DNA of 64,000 bases from Loripinus fragilis (GCA_964019695.1 OZ026528.1:50591495-50655494); one strand, 5' to 3'. Positions 21,393 to 34,135 are shown, counted from the stretch's first letter. The notes: a model not told the origin generated them from the sequence alone. A program made the numbers and translations.

Positions 21393-22574
21393 GCATATTG
21401 TCCGTGAGCAAAGTAAAGAAGAAAGCAAAGGCCAGGAATCAATACAATCAAGTACCACACATGACCCAGGACATGATATGGTATGGGAAGGTTACAAAAA
21501 AAACAAGAAAACACCACATACAAGGGAGCCAAGAGGTCAGCCCTTTCCCAACAGGTGACCACAAGGCTGCAAGAAATAGACATGACAGGCAAGAAACATT
21601 AAATCCTGCTTAGTGCCAGTTAAACCCAAGAAAGAGCCATCCTGACATGATTTGACTAAACAATTATTGACTGGGATAAAAAGGATCAAATAAAACAAAC
21701 AATACACCATAGGCAATCATTCTGCCAAATATAAACACTCTCGCTCAAGAAAAGACAGAGGCGCTCACTGTATGAGCTGTATATAGGTTTTATGCAAGTG
21801 CGATCTTGACGTTGACTTTAAAGTCACATCAGCGATAAGAAACCTTGGTTTTAAACTATGCTTCAGAAGCAATCATTGTGCTTAATATGAAGGCACTCCA
21901 TCAATGCATGAATGAGGAGTTTGTGTTATGAGCCGTACGACAGATTTAAAGAAGTATTTGACTTTGACCCTTAACTTGAAGGTCATAAATATATTCCGAG
22001 ACGTTTGTTGCAATCAACATATGATATGCAAACATTGTGGCAAATATGAACACCCTCGGTCAAAATAAATGAAGATATTTGTATTTCAAGCAATTTACAG
22101 GTTTTAAGTATGTGTGACCTTGACCTATGACCACAAGGTCATATCAGCTATCTAAATCTTCGTTTTAGTCTATGTGTCATACGCAATTGCTGTGCTAAAT
22201 ATGAACACATCTCATCAATACACCAAAGAGGAGTTTGTATTATGAGCAGTGTGACAATTTTTAAGAATATTTGACTTTGACCCTTGATTTCAAGGTCATA
22301 TCCATATTCTGAGACTTTTGTTGTAATCTACACATGGTAGGCAATCATTGTGGCAAATATATACACACTAGGTCAAAAAATGAAAAAGGTGTTCGCGTTT
22401 TGAGCCATAGACAAGTTCTAAGTATCTATGACCTTGACCTATGACCACAAGGTCATATCAGCTAACTGAAACCTTTGTTTTAATCTGCACATCATACGCA
22501 ATTGTTGTGCTAAATAGGAACACATCCCATCAATACACCAAAGAGGAGTTAGTATTAAGAGCAGTGTGACAGTT

Positions 22575-22640
22575 TTTAAGAATATTTGACAGACAGACAG
22601 ACAAATACTTTTATTTAGGCTTAGGTCAAAATATAGACGT
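22575..22640 (-). repeat. Retroelement tail with GACA microsatellite
   Basis: GACAGACAGACAGACAAA followed by TACTTTTATTTAGGC. On the minus strand this reads AATAAAAGTATTTGTCTGTC, a common form of a short retroelement 3' end. It interrupts a foldback unit within the phrase TTTGAC...CCTTGATTTC. Confidence 0.5.
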
Positions 22641-23844
22641 AACCCTTGATTTCAAGGTCATATCCATAACCTGAGACTTTTTTTGTGATCTACACATGAT
22701 AGGCAAACATTGTGGCGAATATGTTTACACTAGGTTAAAAAAATGAAAGAGGTATTCGCGTTCTAAGCCATGGACAAGTTCTAAGTATTAGTGACCTTGA
22801 CCTTTGACCACACGGTCACATCAGCTATCTGAAACCTTTGTTTTATTCTTCACACCATGACCAATCATTGTTTGATTTATAAGCAATTGTGTATCTAAAA
22901 TCTCTAATGCATGTATACCGACTCTAAAGAAAATACAAAAATAAAAACAAATCCCTGGTTTTGGGGGCTGATAACTCTTAAAGTAATTACCATGGAAACA
23001 ATTCTTCATAATTTTGTAATTACCGTCTTATATACTATGCAACCTTTAAACATCAATTGAATCCATTTAAGCATAAAAAGATGTTGTGGTTTTTCGCAAA
23101 GTTGGAGAAGAAAGAATACTAAAATTTTGGTATGACTTTCAAGTGAGTTTATACTTATCATTTATAAATATTTTAAAATATCATAGTGTCAGTTTTTATA
23201 TCTGATATCCCATAAATAATCTTGCCAAGGCTAACTTCCAGCTACATATGGTTATAAAAATACAGTCGATTTCGTTGCATAACCCTGTTTGGGGTGGAAT
23301 TACCCCACCCACTTCAAATGAATATACAACTCAGAAAACTTTATCTATTGATCCAACATTTCATGATTTAACAGCTAAGACATACTACTTTTATTACACA
23401 AAGTTTAAAGGAAATTCATAGTGGCCGTGAAACAGGCCTTATAGACACTGGTCCTTTGACCTTACCATAAAGTAGGTCAAATCAAGCGGACTTTTGGTGC
23501 CAGAGAATAAGAAATTTCAAGGGGTTTTACCATATATGGGTGAAGATGCCACCTTTGTTTGGTCATGTGACAAGAGCATTTTGTATCAATATTGGCTAAT
23601 CTATCATAAGGAGTCTTCATATGAAATTATTGTTAAATTGGCCAAGTGGTGCCTGCGAAAAACTGTTTTAATATGTTAATGTGACACCAATATGAGAGAC
23701 TTTGGCTGAAAAGCCAAAGGTCAACCTTTATATTTAAAACTAATTTATAGTCATTGTCTCATTGTTTAACATATCACGTAAGAATAATGACTTGGCTTCA
23801 ACAGTATCCAAAAAATCAACTTTTCAAAAAAAAAATCCATTTAA

Positions 23845-24926
23845 AGATCATATGAAAAGGTTTTAAAAATGAAATGAATTGAAACAGCTTATATCATACA
23901 ACAAAATGCTGAAAACCGCATAAAAATCCATTTATTAAAGTTATGCCTATTTGAATTTCTGACTTGGTTTTGGTTTTCCAAAACAGACTTTGAAAACTAA
24001 AAATAGATTCTATCCCACAATGCGACATTCTGTGATGTCATATGAGGATTTAAAAAGGTGGTTTAAATTCAAATATCTAAAACTGTGTATTTGAAGAGTA
24101 ATCTTCTGTTAGAAAATGCCAATGTGTTATCTGCGTATATAACATTTTGTACAATTAAATGATTCTTGATAAATGTGCGTAGGAAAGTCAGAAATTGAAT
24201 TTTAATTTTTTGTTTGGAAATTTTTAAATGTATTTTTTTCCTTTCAGACCAGTGATTCATGTACAATTTTGGGCTTATGGGTCTTGGGGCTCGCTGTTTC
24301 CTATATTAACGAGTCCCCACACAAACTTATGAGTCCAGAGCACTATTTTTAATGACAAGTCTGCAATACTTTTGCATCCTGGGACTCGCTGAAATAAAAA
24401 CTTTGCATCCCAGAGACAAAATTATGCGCAAAAGATGCAGGATGTGCAGGTAACAAAATCACTATCAGACAACATGTTTTTGGATTATCTTTTTAATGTT
24501 TCAAAATAAGTTAACCTAAAAATTGGATCTACTTATTTTTGTATTATTTAGAATATGAAATGCATGGAAAAAGTAAAATTAAATGAAAATTAAGATACAG
24601 AAAACCATTTATGCGAGATCAACCTTTGTTGTCTCGCAGAAAAGCATACTAAAGTTTGACGCTTTCTTTGCATTTGCAAACATTTAAACTCATTGAAAAT
24701 TTCAAACCTCATATAACATTACAGAATGATGAATTGTTGGATAGAATCCATTTTTAGTTTTTCAAGTCTGTTTTGGGGAAAAAATTCCAGTCTGAAATTC
24801 AAATAGGCATAACTTTTGGATGGATGGGAGTTTTTAGATGCGGGTTTCAGTAATCTCTTTTTCACATTAATTGTTATTATCTGGAATATTTAGATATAAA
24901 CTTACTTTTACCTTTTCAGTTGATCT
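23845..24926. mobile_element. TTAA-flanked MITE (Kolobok- or piggyBac-like)
   Basis: TTAA stands at 23841-23844 and 24927-24930; the uninterrupted host repeat reads CCATTTAAATGCATT once. The ends are AGATCATATGAAAAGG and, on the other strand, AGATCAACTGAAAAGG, and the inverted repeats extend about 220 bases on each side with moderate divergence (shared AAGTTATGCCTATTTGAATT). The termini start with AG rather than the CCC of piggyBac, which favours Kolobok. No transposase frame. Confidence 0.75.
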
Positions 24927-25989
24927 TTAAATGCATTAATAGGAAGCAAACGTTGACCTTGACGATTAGTAGATCAAGGTCAGCATAGGATCATCATTTG
25001 AACAAACTTGGTAGGCCCCACATCTCCATTGCTACACACCAAGTCCCAATATCACAGACCTTCTGGTTCTGGAGAAGATTTTTAAATGTTTTACTATATA
25101 TGGACGTGGCGATCATCTTGGTCATGTGACCAAAATATTTGCATAAATTTTGGCTAACTTAGCATAGGGAGTCTTCATATGATATTTTAGTTCAAATGGA
25201 CCAATGGTTTATAAGAAAGATTTGCTATAATATATTGATGGGACACCAATATGAGCGACCTTGGCTGAACGGGCAACCAAAACAATTGGAACTTATTTAT
25301 AGCCATGGCCTCATTAGGCTAAATATATCAAGTAAGGAAAATGACTAAGGCTCCCACAGTTTTTTAAAAATCAAACTTCATAGCTTTTCAAAAGTCTTTA
25401 CTTGTTGCTCTAGATTAATATTATTTTACATGTGTCTGTTAAAAATCGATGAACCTGTCTGTGGTCGCATTTTTGAACAGACAAAACATCGAATTGCAAT
25501 AGTATTGGCTTCAGAATTAACAGTGTTAAGTTATTTAAATGTTTCTAGTGCGATTCCTCGAGGCAAACGCCATTTTTACCCAGCAAATTGATTTTGGGAT
25601 CAAAAACCGTAAATCATTAATTATAGCAGAGCCTCGTTCTGATTTCAATCGTTGCTGTGAACAACGCATCTCGGAAAACCACAACTGTATGCTATTTATA
25701 GCAGTCTCTTTGTGATTTCGAAGCGTTGCAAAGTACAATAAACCGATATTCAAGGGTTTTAACTCTCTTTACTGTTGAGCTGGCTTAAATTTGTTGAAAG
25801 TCAACTGCTTTTGATCTTGCGTCCCATGTACGCAAGCTACTTGTCTATTTTGCTTACCAACGATTTTCGTTGCGTATTTAGATATTATTACGGCGTAAAC
25901 GCGAACACTGATTGGTCATGTGACCAGGACCATTTGAACGAACTTTCGATCCTGTGTCCTAAGGATTCTACATATGAAATTTGGATTTT

Positions 25990-26187
25990 ATTGTTTGTTT
26001 GATTCTTTACGTCCCATCAACAATCTTTCAGTTAAACAAGGATGGGTCTTCCTGCTTTGACCCAGTACTAAGCTAGGATAAATGTGTCTTGCTCTAAGAC
26101 CACAACTAAGTGACGCCGATGAGGCTCGAACCCAGCCGCCCTTCGGTCTCAAGTCATGCACTCTACCACTGAGCCACTGCGCTCCCT
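25990..26187 (-). mobile_element. tRNA-derived SINE, inserted in a repeat
   Basis: Same family as 14598-14807: minus-strand head AGGGAGCGCAGTGGCTCAG with the A box, a B box GTTCGAGCCTC and the tail GGGACGTAAAGAATCAAAC. The host repeat is recognisable before it (TCTACATATGAAATTTGG) and after it. Confidence 0.85.
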
Positions 26188-26281
26188 GAATTTAATTGGT
26201 TTTAGATAAGATGTTTTGAAAGGCGAACAAACGGATGCCGGAGTGATTGGTATATTATATGCTCACCCTAGAGGTGAGCTG

Positions 26282-29200
26282 AAAAGATAAACAAATGTTA
26301 ATTATTTTTTGGAATTGAACACCCCATATTCATTGGAATGACATACATAACATTTTTTCAACCACTCAATGGCATAATTTATACGCTTTGATATTTTTTT
26401 TTAACTGTTTGATACAGAATTTGAGAATTCATATTCCTGCATAAATTAATTAGAATATTTTTTTAAAAACTTGCCTCCCTTGAAAATATGAATAAATGAT
26501 GTCAAATATGGATCAAACAAAATAATTTGTGCACCTTGAAATTGCATTTACTACCGATTTAAACATGTGTTTTGAGTGCTCAAGAGGACTGCCTCATTGA
26601 GACATTTCTTTTGAGCGCCCACAATATTGATTTTTCCTGAGAAAAAGAAAAATGATTGAAAGCCTGTAAATGTTACATTTATTTCCCTTTTCCTTTCACA
26701 TTTTCTGCCTGACAACCTTAGCAGTTGAACTTTGTACACTCCAGGCTGCAGTGTTTTTTGAATGCTTGGTAATTTTTAAGTAACTGTTGACATAATTATA
26801 CTTAAGGAATAGAGAAACGCAACAGACAAAAATATAATTTTTGTGTGTTTAAATGACGGTTTGGTGAAATCTCTTTTGAAAGTTTCTTGTTGAGTATTTA
26901 TAGCATGTGATGAAATACCAAAACGTCATTTTAACGCTGCATTTTTCGCTACAAGATGAAAACATCTGAAAACGTTAAATGTGACGTTAACGTCAGAATA
27001 ATGATCAAGAAACCCCGTCTTTTCCATGTTTGGTTATTTGGCGTCGACTTGACAATGTGCAAATTAAACAAACGTCAAATCATATTCGTAATGCAGTCAA
27101 ATATTGCGTCAAAACACGCTACTTGAGTGGCAAGATACACAATTGTAGTGAATATACGATAAACGTCACTTAGAGCCGTCGGGTTTGGGTCGCTGGTAAA
27201 TATACAGGATAAGATAAAACCAAGAGACATCAGAACATGCTTTCTTTGGAAAAACTGACTTTTCAGATACCGTAGAAATCCGCTGGTATGATGTTTATAT
27301 TGACGTTAGCCAAACAAAACACGGCATAATGCAAGAGAAAACATCTGAGATCATGCCGAGAGTGAACACCAAACTTGTTAACAGTAACCTAATCCTTGTC
27401 ACTGGACCATTTTATCATTAGAAAAACACATAAGCAACATGGAAACCCTCAAAACGTACGATATCGAAATTTGACGTCAGAATTGAGGGTTTTTGATGTC
27501 TGAAGACCTCAAGTCATAATTCTTGAACAAAACGTCCTTGTAATGAATAAATCTCAAGCAGAAAAGAAAGTTTACGTGTTTCACGCAGTATTCAGAATTG
27601 ACGTTAATGACGTTAAGCCGTTTCAGAATCCTACAGAAACGTCGCCATTTGATCATTTCCTTGATCCGCAATCTATGCCAAGATTTTTTTAAAACAATAA
27701 ACCGATGGTTGATTCTAACTTTGCTTTTATTGACCCGGTTTCAGCAGTTTACTTAGGGGCGTTAGGCTGGTTACGCGCATACCAAAAGGATTACGTAAAC
27801 GATAATTACGTTGAACCTGCTGTAATATGACGGACACATACTGCTCCTATGGATAAATATCATTTGCACTAAAACTTGCATCATATTGTATGCTTACAAT
27901 GACTCGAAGTGTTTGTTGCGTTTCTTTATTCTCTAAGTATATTATGCTTACTGTTCGAAATCCAATTTGATCTTTTGTCATAAAATCTTTCAGGAACAAG
28001 TGTCGAATGGTTTGGAGCCAGGTGGGAACAAATATTCGATTAGTACTAGTGTGGGATGATAGCGTTTGTTTGTTGTCAGCAGACGACACAAGTAACGTCC
28101 CCCTCAAAAAAATTAAATGAATGACCTCACTTAACACATTTCCATTATGACTTTAGGGAATATTAAAGGTAGAAATCTGAATAATCATAGCCACTTGATC
28201 AGCTGATAGAGATTTCCTGGTTATTTACTCTGGTCATGGCTAAATGACATATATGGTAACAAATAGCAGCTTTGGAAGCTGGTAGATGTGTGGACAGAGC
28301 AATAAATTGTCTATTGAAAATTTATACTTGTCTAAAAGTTACTTACTTCCAATATGGTTTGACTAATATCAAAGTACATGTATGTTCCCTTAACCAACAA
28401 AACCAAATATTATTCTCAGATGATAATGTAAAACTAAACTAGAAATGGGTGTTTAGGGCCTTCTCGAAGAGTATTTCTACGCCTTTTTGTGCCTAGGTTT
28501 TACCAAACAAGCACGCATCAGCTTCAGAGATCTCTGCTGGAATAATTTTATAAACTTGCTGTAACAGTACAGGGGTCATTCAAACTGTTTGTCTGTTTAA
28601 AAATAGATCCTCACAATGAGGAGGTTCTGTGCCTTGATCCTAAAAGTATTATGGCAAATTTGCCCATACATGTACAATTTAGTCAATTAACAAGGATTTT
28701 GTCATTTTGTGTTTAAATGGACATCATTGGTGTCCCCAGGTTGCGCCATTGTGCCTATCACACATTTCAGTCATGGTGGACTTTTAGAAATGCACTGGTG
28801 TGTGCCACCCTTGACTCGCTCCTAATGGAAGTTAAGAAATGAATCAGTAGTCTCATTTCAGCTGAAAACATCCATGCAAAGTTGCAAACATGCTTTCTCT
28901 CAGGCCCACTCTGCTTAACGGAAAACCGTATAACTTTTGTGTATTGATTTCTTCGCGTGAATAACCTACACCTGTGAATGCTAGTTATCTTGACAGTTTT
29001 TTTTCTTAAAATATGAAAAGAACATTTTCACTTGGGTAGGCTCAAATGGCAAAGATAAAGGCAAAGAGATCAAAGACAACACCAGAGACTTCAGATAAGT
29101 GGAGATTTTTGCGGGCAGATACAGTGCCTTAGCTAATTTTAATTTCTATTAGTACAGGTACTTGTCCAAATGAAACTTGATCCGTACACAAGCAATTTAA

Positions 29201-29940
29201 AGCTATTTTCAGTCCGTACATGTTTGAATATATACATGCTAAGCCCCCCAAAAAATATGTAAGCTTATACTTGTATTTAAGACATGTCACGTTGTTTGCA
29301 GTCTTCATGCACAGTTTGATCGTTCATCAACCAAATCAGTGACGTCCATTTACAGATAACAGGTAGCCAAGTGTATTGGAACAGGGGTATACTGTTTAAT
29401 TGCCATCTGTAAACACGCTGCGCTTCTGAAGTAGAGAAAAGACTTGTGGACAGTCTCCTATTCAATCTGCCCACATTTTGACAGCCTGTGGTTAGGATAA
29501 TGCATAATTGACAACTAAATTTTTGTGCTTAAATCAATATATAATGTGATTGTGATTACCAAAATTTACTTTGATATCATATAGTCATTTAATGAATCCC
29601 CACCACATGTTTTTAAATGATGTAAAAAGCCCACAACAAAAGAAAATAAGTCCTTGACTCAATGAATCACAGGTTTAGAAAAACGAAATAAGATCAAATG
29701 GCAAAATTCTTAATATACTGATGTATATGTCACGAAATTACTGACAGCATACATGATATTATGGGGAAGTCAGAGTATGACGGACCTTCAGATTTCGCTG
29801 CACTGAAGCAGATTTCGACGTAGAACACCCAAAACAGCCACTAGCGCAAGTGCTGATCAAGACTTTTTGAATTTATCATTTTTTTGTTTTATCAAACAGG
29901 TAAGCTATTGTACATGAAGAGTTTAACTGCTGTCACTTAT
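26282..29940. other. Intergenic stretch, no gene recognised
   Basis: Unique AT-rich DNA. 26880-27660 holds about a dozen ACGTC/GACGT cores (see findings). A copy of the TCATTGAGAC...TCTTTTGAG motif lies at 26575-26625. The 96-codon minus-strand frame at 27847-28137 is open but shows no domain I can name; it could be chance. Confidence 0.55.
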
Positions 29941-31441
29941 TAGCTCACCTGAGCCAAAGGCTCATTGGTGAGCTAATAGTATACCAGTGACTCCGGCGTC
30001 CGTCCGTCCGTCGTCCGTCAACATTTTCAAACATCTCCTCTGAGACTACTGGGCCAATTGAACTCATATTTCATATGGAGACTCCTTAGGATGGGCAAAC
30101 GAAAGTTTGTTCAAATGGTCTTGGTCACGTGACCAAGATGGCCGCCACGCCCATATATGGTAAAAACCCTTAAAATATCTTCTTCTCCAGAACCAGAATG
30201 CCGATGACCTTGGGACTTGGTATGTAGCATTGCGGTTGTGGGGCCTACCAAGTTTGTTCAAATGATGATCCTAGGTTGACCTTGACCTACTTAACGTCAA
30301 GGTCAAATTTGCTTCCTAATGCATTTAAATGGGAAAATTTCTGAAAAGTTGATTTTTTTGAAAACTGTGGAAGCTTTAGTCATTATTCTCAATTGATATG
30401 TTTAACCTAATGAGACAATGGCTATTAATAAGTTCAAAAGGTCAATGTTGACCTTTGACCTTTCAGCTTAGGTCGCTCATATTGGAGTCCCATCAATATA
30501 TTAAAACATAGTTTTCTCACGAACCGTTGGCCCAATTGAACTCAAATTTCATGTGAAGACTCCCTATGATATGTAAGCTAAAATTTATGCAAAATATTTT
30601 GGTCACATGACCAAGATGGCTGCCAAGCCCATATATGGTAAAAACCATTTAAAAATCTTCTTCTCCAGAACCAGAAGGCCGATGACCTTGGAACTTGGTA
30701 TGTAGCATTTGGGATGTGGGGCCTACCAAGTTTGAACAAATGATGAACCTTAATTGACTATGACCTGCTTAACGTCAAGGTCAAATTTGCTTCCTAATGC
30801 ACATACTTTTCAGCCAAGGTCGCTCATATTGGAGTCCCATCAACACATCAAAACATAGTTTCCTCGGAAACCACTAGGCCATTTGAACTCAAATTTCATA
30901 TGAAGACTCCTTATGATAGGTTAGCCAAAATTTATACCAAGTGTACTGGTCACATGACCAAGATGGCCACCACGCCCATATATGGTAAAACCCTTTAAAT
31001 ATCTTCTTCTCTGAAACCAAAAGGCCAATGGCCTTGGGACTTTGTATGTAGCATTGGGGATGTGGGCCCTACCAGATTTGCACAAGTGATTAATCTAGGT
31101 TGACCTTGGCCTACTTTATGGCAAGCTCAAATTTGATTCCTAAGGCATTTATTTGGGAAAAATCTTGTATTAAGTACCAAAAGCCAAGCTGACCTGTGAC
31201 CTTTTATCCAAGGCCACTCATTTAGACTGCCACACACCTATCTAAACATCTTTTTCTCAGAAATCACTGGGCTGTTTGATGGATTATTCATTAGATTGTT
31301 TAAGTCACTTGACCAAAATGTCTTCAACCCCCATATATGGTAAAACAAAATGTGTTCCATTATAAACTGTAGTTGACCTTTACCTATTTTAACATTATTA
31401 AGGAGATCAGGTGAGCGCCTTAGGACCTTCAGGTCCTTTAG
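29941..31441 (+). mobile_element. TAGCTCACC-type tandem-core repeat, copy 2
   Basis: Begins with the hairpin TAGCTCACCTGAGCC/GGCTCATTGGTGAGCTA, then GTATACCAGTGACTCCGGCG and a GTCC microsatellite. Three core units of 350-400 bases follow, each with TTTCATATGAAGACTCC-like, GGTCACATGACCAAGATGG and CCATATATGGTAAAA phrases and CTTGACCTACTTAACGTCAA. It ends GATCAGGTGAGCGCC and a GGACCTTCAGGTCC hairpin. The outermost GCTCACCTGA and TCAGGTGAGC form short inverted termini. Not protein-coding. Confidence 0.8.
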
Positions 31442-32445
31442 TTTTATTTTCTTCTGAGTAAAATTATCCAAAAATTGCATGAAGCATTTCTTCAGCCTGT
31501 TAGAATAGATAGTTAGGAAAAATTGACAAATTGAACACCCTTTAAATATTTGAACACCCTAGCAAGAAACCCAGGATTGATCCCTGGGGGCCAATTACCC
31601 TAAGCACTGATCTGTATTTTGAACTGGCATCAACACAAAAATAGAATAATAATAATATAGATGAAGGTTTGCCAACGTTTTAGAGGTAAAGTAATATTAG
31701 ATCAAATGGATGCAGGGGGGCAAAAATATTCCAATATTGCACTTGTCCTGCAGGACAATTGACTTACAATTCTCACTCACCCTGCAAACACACTCACAGT
31801 CCTTTAAAAGAATATGCAATAAAGAACATGAGTATGACTTCATCAAGTAATTCATCCCAATCACTTGACCTACAGGACGAGAGCTGTGCGGAGAATTACT
31901 CAACCTTTCTATATTTCACTCGTAACTACGACAAGACAAGTGGAATTTTTGTCCGGGACCCATATATAAGCTATTCAAATTGCAATGTCAATTATGCTCT
32001 AATTTGGATATTAAGGGTATTCGGGCCCATTAAATTTTGCAAAGGGCATTCAAAATTTCCAAAAGGCCCATTTTAAGGGCTCATCATCATTTTGGACCAG
32101 GTTAATCTAGTATTAGGTCAAGCCAAACAATATTTCAGTGTCAACGTCTCGATTTTTTTGTCCATTATTTTTCACCTTGGTTGTGTGTGACCGAAAGAAG
32201 CATCTCATTGAGACGGTTCTTTTGAGAACCCACAACATATGTTTTGGCTGTTGAATAAGAAGTACGTTGGATGTTTATTTTGTCTGATCACAACGCTATA
32301 ATTAACAGTGTAAAAGAGGGACAAGCTTTATTTTTCAAGTCAGAAAGACACATATACAAATACCACATAAGCCCTTTGTCAACTTTTGAACCAACAATGA
32401 AAATAACAATGTTATATCAATAACATATGAAATATATAAGCTAAG
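31442..32445. other. Intergenic stretch, no gene recognised
   Basis: Unique DNA. A copy of the TCATTGAGACGGTTCTTTTG motif lies at about 32200-32245. The open frame at 31759-32076 shows no domain. Confidence 0.5.
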
Positions 32446-32688
32446 GCCAAAAGAAAAATATGCCTCGTTTCCGATTACATGTCCAAAATTTTTAGGGTCG
32501 GTTGGTAGGCATTTTTTTTTATTAAAACTTTTTGTATGGAAAAAGTATTAAAATCCTTAAAAACAGTCTAAAAATAGACTTTAATATCCCAAAAGTCTTC
32601 AAAAAAAGTTTGAGTAGGCCACAAAATATTAGGGTCGGTAGGGTAACCGGAAACAAGACATTTTCTTTTTTTTTTGGCCTAAGGTTCC
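32446..32688. mobile_element. Short MITE with GGCCAAAA ends
   Basis: GGCCAAAAGAAAAATATG at the left and, on the other strand, GGCCAAAAAAAAAAGAAAAT at the right, both followed by a GTTTCCG[AG]TTAC phrase (TIR about 36 bases). Two AGGGTCGGT motifs lie inside. Confidence 0.7.
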
Positions 32689-32791
32689 AGATTAAATAGT
32701 GACTGAAAAATAAGAGATATTAAAAGAGGACATTTTACATAAAAGTACACGCATATACAAGATTTCTAACTTTACACGATTTGTTAATAAG

Positions 32792-33038
32792 GCCAAAATA
32801 AAATGTATGCGTGGTTCCTGTTTCATACCAACAAAATTCAGGGTAGGTAGGTAGGGAAATTATTAAATTTTGTTATAACTTTCAAGAAAGAAAATAGAAA
32901 CAAAAAACTGATGAAGTGCCCATTTTCGGTATTTTTTCTCCAAAGACCATTTTAATGTTAAGGGTAGGGTTAAAAAATTAGGGAAGTAGGTAGGGAAACA
33001 TAACATGAACCACACATATTTCATTTAAGCCTAATACA
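32792..33038. mobile_element. Short MITE, relative of the preceding one
   Basis: Same plan with diverged sequence: AAGGCCAAAATAAAATGTAT at the left, and AGGCTTAAATGAAATATG read from the right on the other strand, both followed by GTGGTTC[CA]TGTT. Internal AGGGTAGGTAGG and AGGGAAGTAGG phrases correspond to the AGGGTCGGT motifs of its neighbour. Confidence 0.6.
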
Positions 33039-33330
33039 TGAACATACGTATTAAAGCACTGAGACACATGGTCAGGCAATTGCTACACCATGTGGAACCT
33101 TATGCCTGCCCCGGTCACTCACTCTGTTACAATGTAACTAACTAGCGAGACAGGGACCACGTAGCGAAAATCAATATTCCAACATCATTGCCACTGCCCT
33201 AGCAGGCTGTGCGCACAGAGTGAACTGAACTCCCAGTGCAGCATTTAGTCCTGGATCCCACATACCGGACATTTCTTTTGATATTTGAGTAAGTGGTTTT
33301 ACTGCGTGAATTGTAGGATAATAATTTTAT

Positions 33331-33960
33331 TGGCTTGCCATAGGACTCTATTTCAGAGTGTGTAACAGGAAAAAGCAACAACAAAAACAACTTATTTCTC
33401 AATCAAAACACATGTTGTGGGTACTCGGGGGATTCGTCTCATTGAGACGGTTCTTATGGGTGTCCAAGACACGTGATAAAAATTACAGGCAAGAAATACT
33501 AAAAATTATTTTACATTGTAATTCTTTTTATGATAAATTATTGTCTTGCTACAGGACTTAAGTTCAAAGGGTGCAACAGGAAAAAGCAACAACAAAAAAC
33601 AATTTATTTCTCAACCAAAACACGTGTTGTGGGTACTTGGGGGATTCGTCTCTTCTTTGAGACGGTTCTTTTGAGTGTCCAAGACAGGTGATAGAAATTA
33701 CAGGCAAGAAATACTAACAATTTTACATTGTATTTCTTTTTATATGATTAATTTAATGGCTTGCTACAGGACTTAAGTTCAAAGTGGGTAACGGGAAAAA
33801 GCAACAACAATAAACAATTTATTTCTCAACCAAAACACGTATTATGGGTACTCAGGGGATTCACCTCGTTGAGACGGTTCTTTTGGGTGTCCAAGACAGG
33901 TGATAGAAATTACAGGCAAGAAATACTAACAATTTTACACTGTATTTCTGTTTATATGAT
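33331..33960 (+). repeat. Tandem repeat, 3 units of about 207-212 bases
   Basis: Units begin at about 33331, 33545 and 33754 with GGCTTGC[TC]A...AGGAC, and contain AGGAAAAAGCAACAACA, GAGACGGTTCTT and GAAATTACAGGCAAGAAATA. The middle motif is the same one that recurs at 26.6, 32.2 and 45 kb. Confidence 0.85.
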
Positions 33961-34130
33961 AATAGCAAGTGAATACTTCTCTCAGTCCAAAAGTGATTGG
34001 CTTGCTTATTTACTGAGTAAATAGAACACTAACTGCATCAGTTAGTATTGTTAAAATCTAAGCAAATTAACAAACTATTCGGTATCTCAGAGGTCTAAAT
34101 TTCAGTTTCGCATGAGACTTCTTGGTTTAC

Positions 34131-34135
34131 GGTGT
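34131..34135. repeat. Left target-site duplication of the LTR element
   Basis: GGTGT directly before the left LTR; identical GGTGT directly follows the right LTR at 42966-42970. Confidence 0.9.

Larger units (their letters stand above)
19719..23454. mobile_element. 3.7 kb foldback element
   Basis: Begins GGACCAGTGTCTATAAGG at 19719 and ends with the reverse complement at 23454. The left arm (19719 to about 20830) matches the right side in inverted orientation, including AAGTGGGTGGGGTAATTCCA. The right side holds several ~300-350 base units with GACCTTGACC and AAGGTCATATCAGC. The host repeat reads ATCAAA on the left and TTTGACC on the right; uninterrupted copies read ATCAAATTTGACC, so the element sits between A and T with no duplicated bases. 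No protein gene is recognised. Confidence 0.8.
19319..26281 (-). mobile_element. TAGCTCACC-type tandem-core repeat, copy 1, with three insertions
   Basis: Minus-strand copy of the family also at 29941 and 53784. Its 3' end (GGACCTGTAGGTCCT hairpin and GCTCACCTGATC) is at 19319; its degenerate 5' hairpin (GCTCACCCTAGAGGTGAGC) is at about 26260-26281. Core units with CCATATATGG, GGTCATGTGAC and GACCTTGAC lie at 19319-19718, 23455-23844, 24927-25300 and 25905-25985. It is interrupted by a foldback, a TTAA MITE and a SINE. Confidence 0.75.

Noticed and set aside
27847..28137. 96-codon minus-strand frame as a gene
   Set aside because: No recognisable domain, promoter or splice context; kept only as an uncertain remark.
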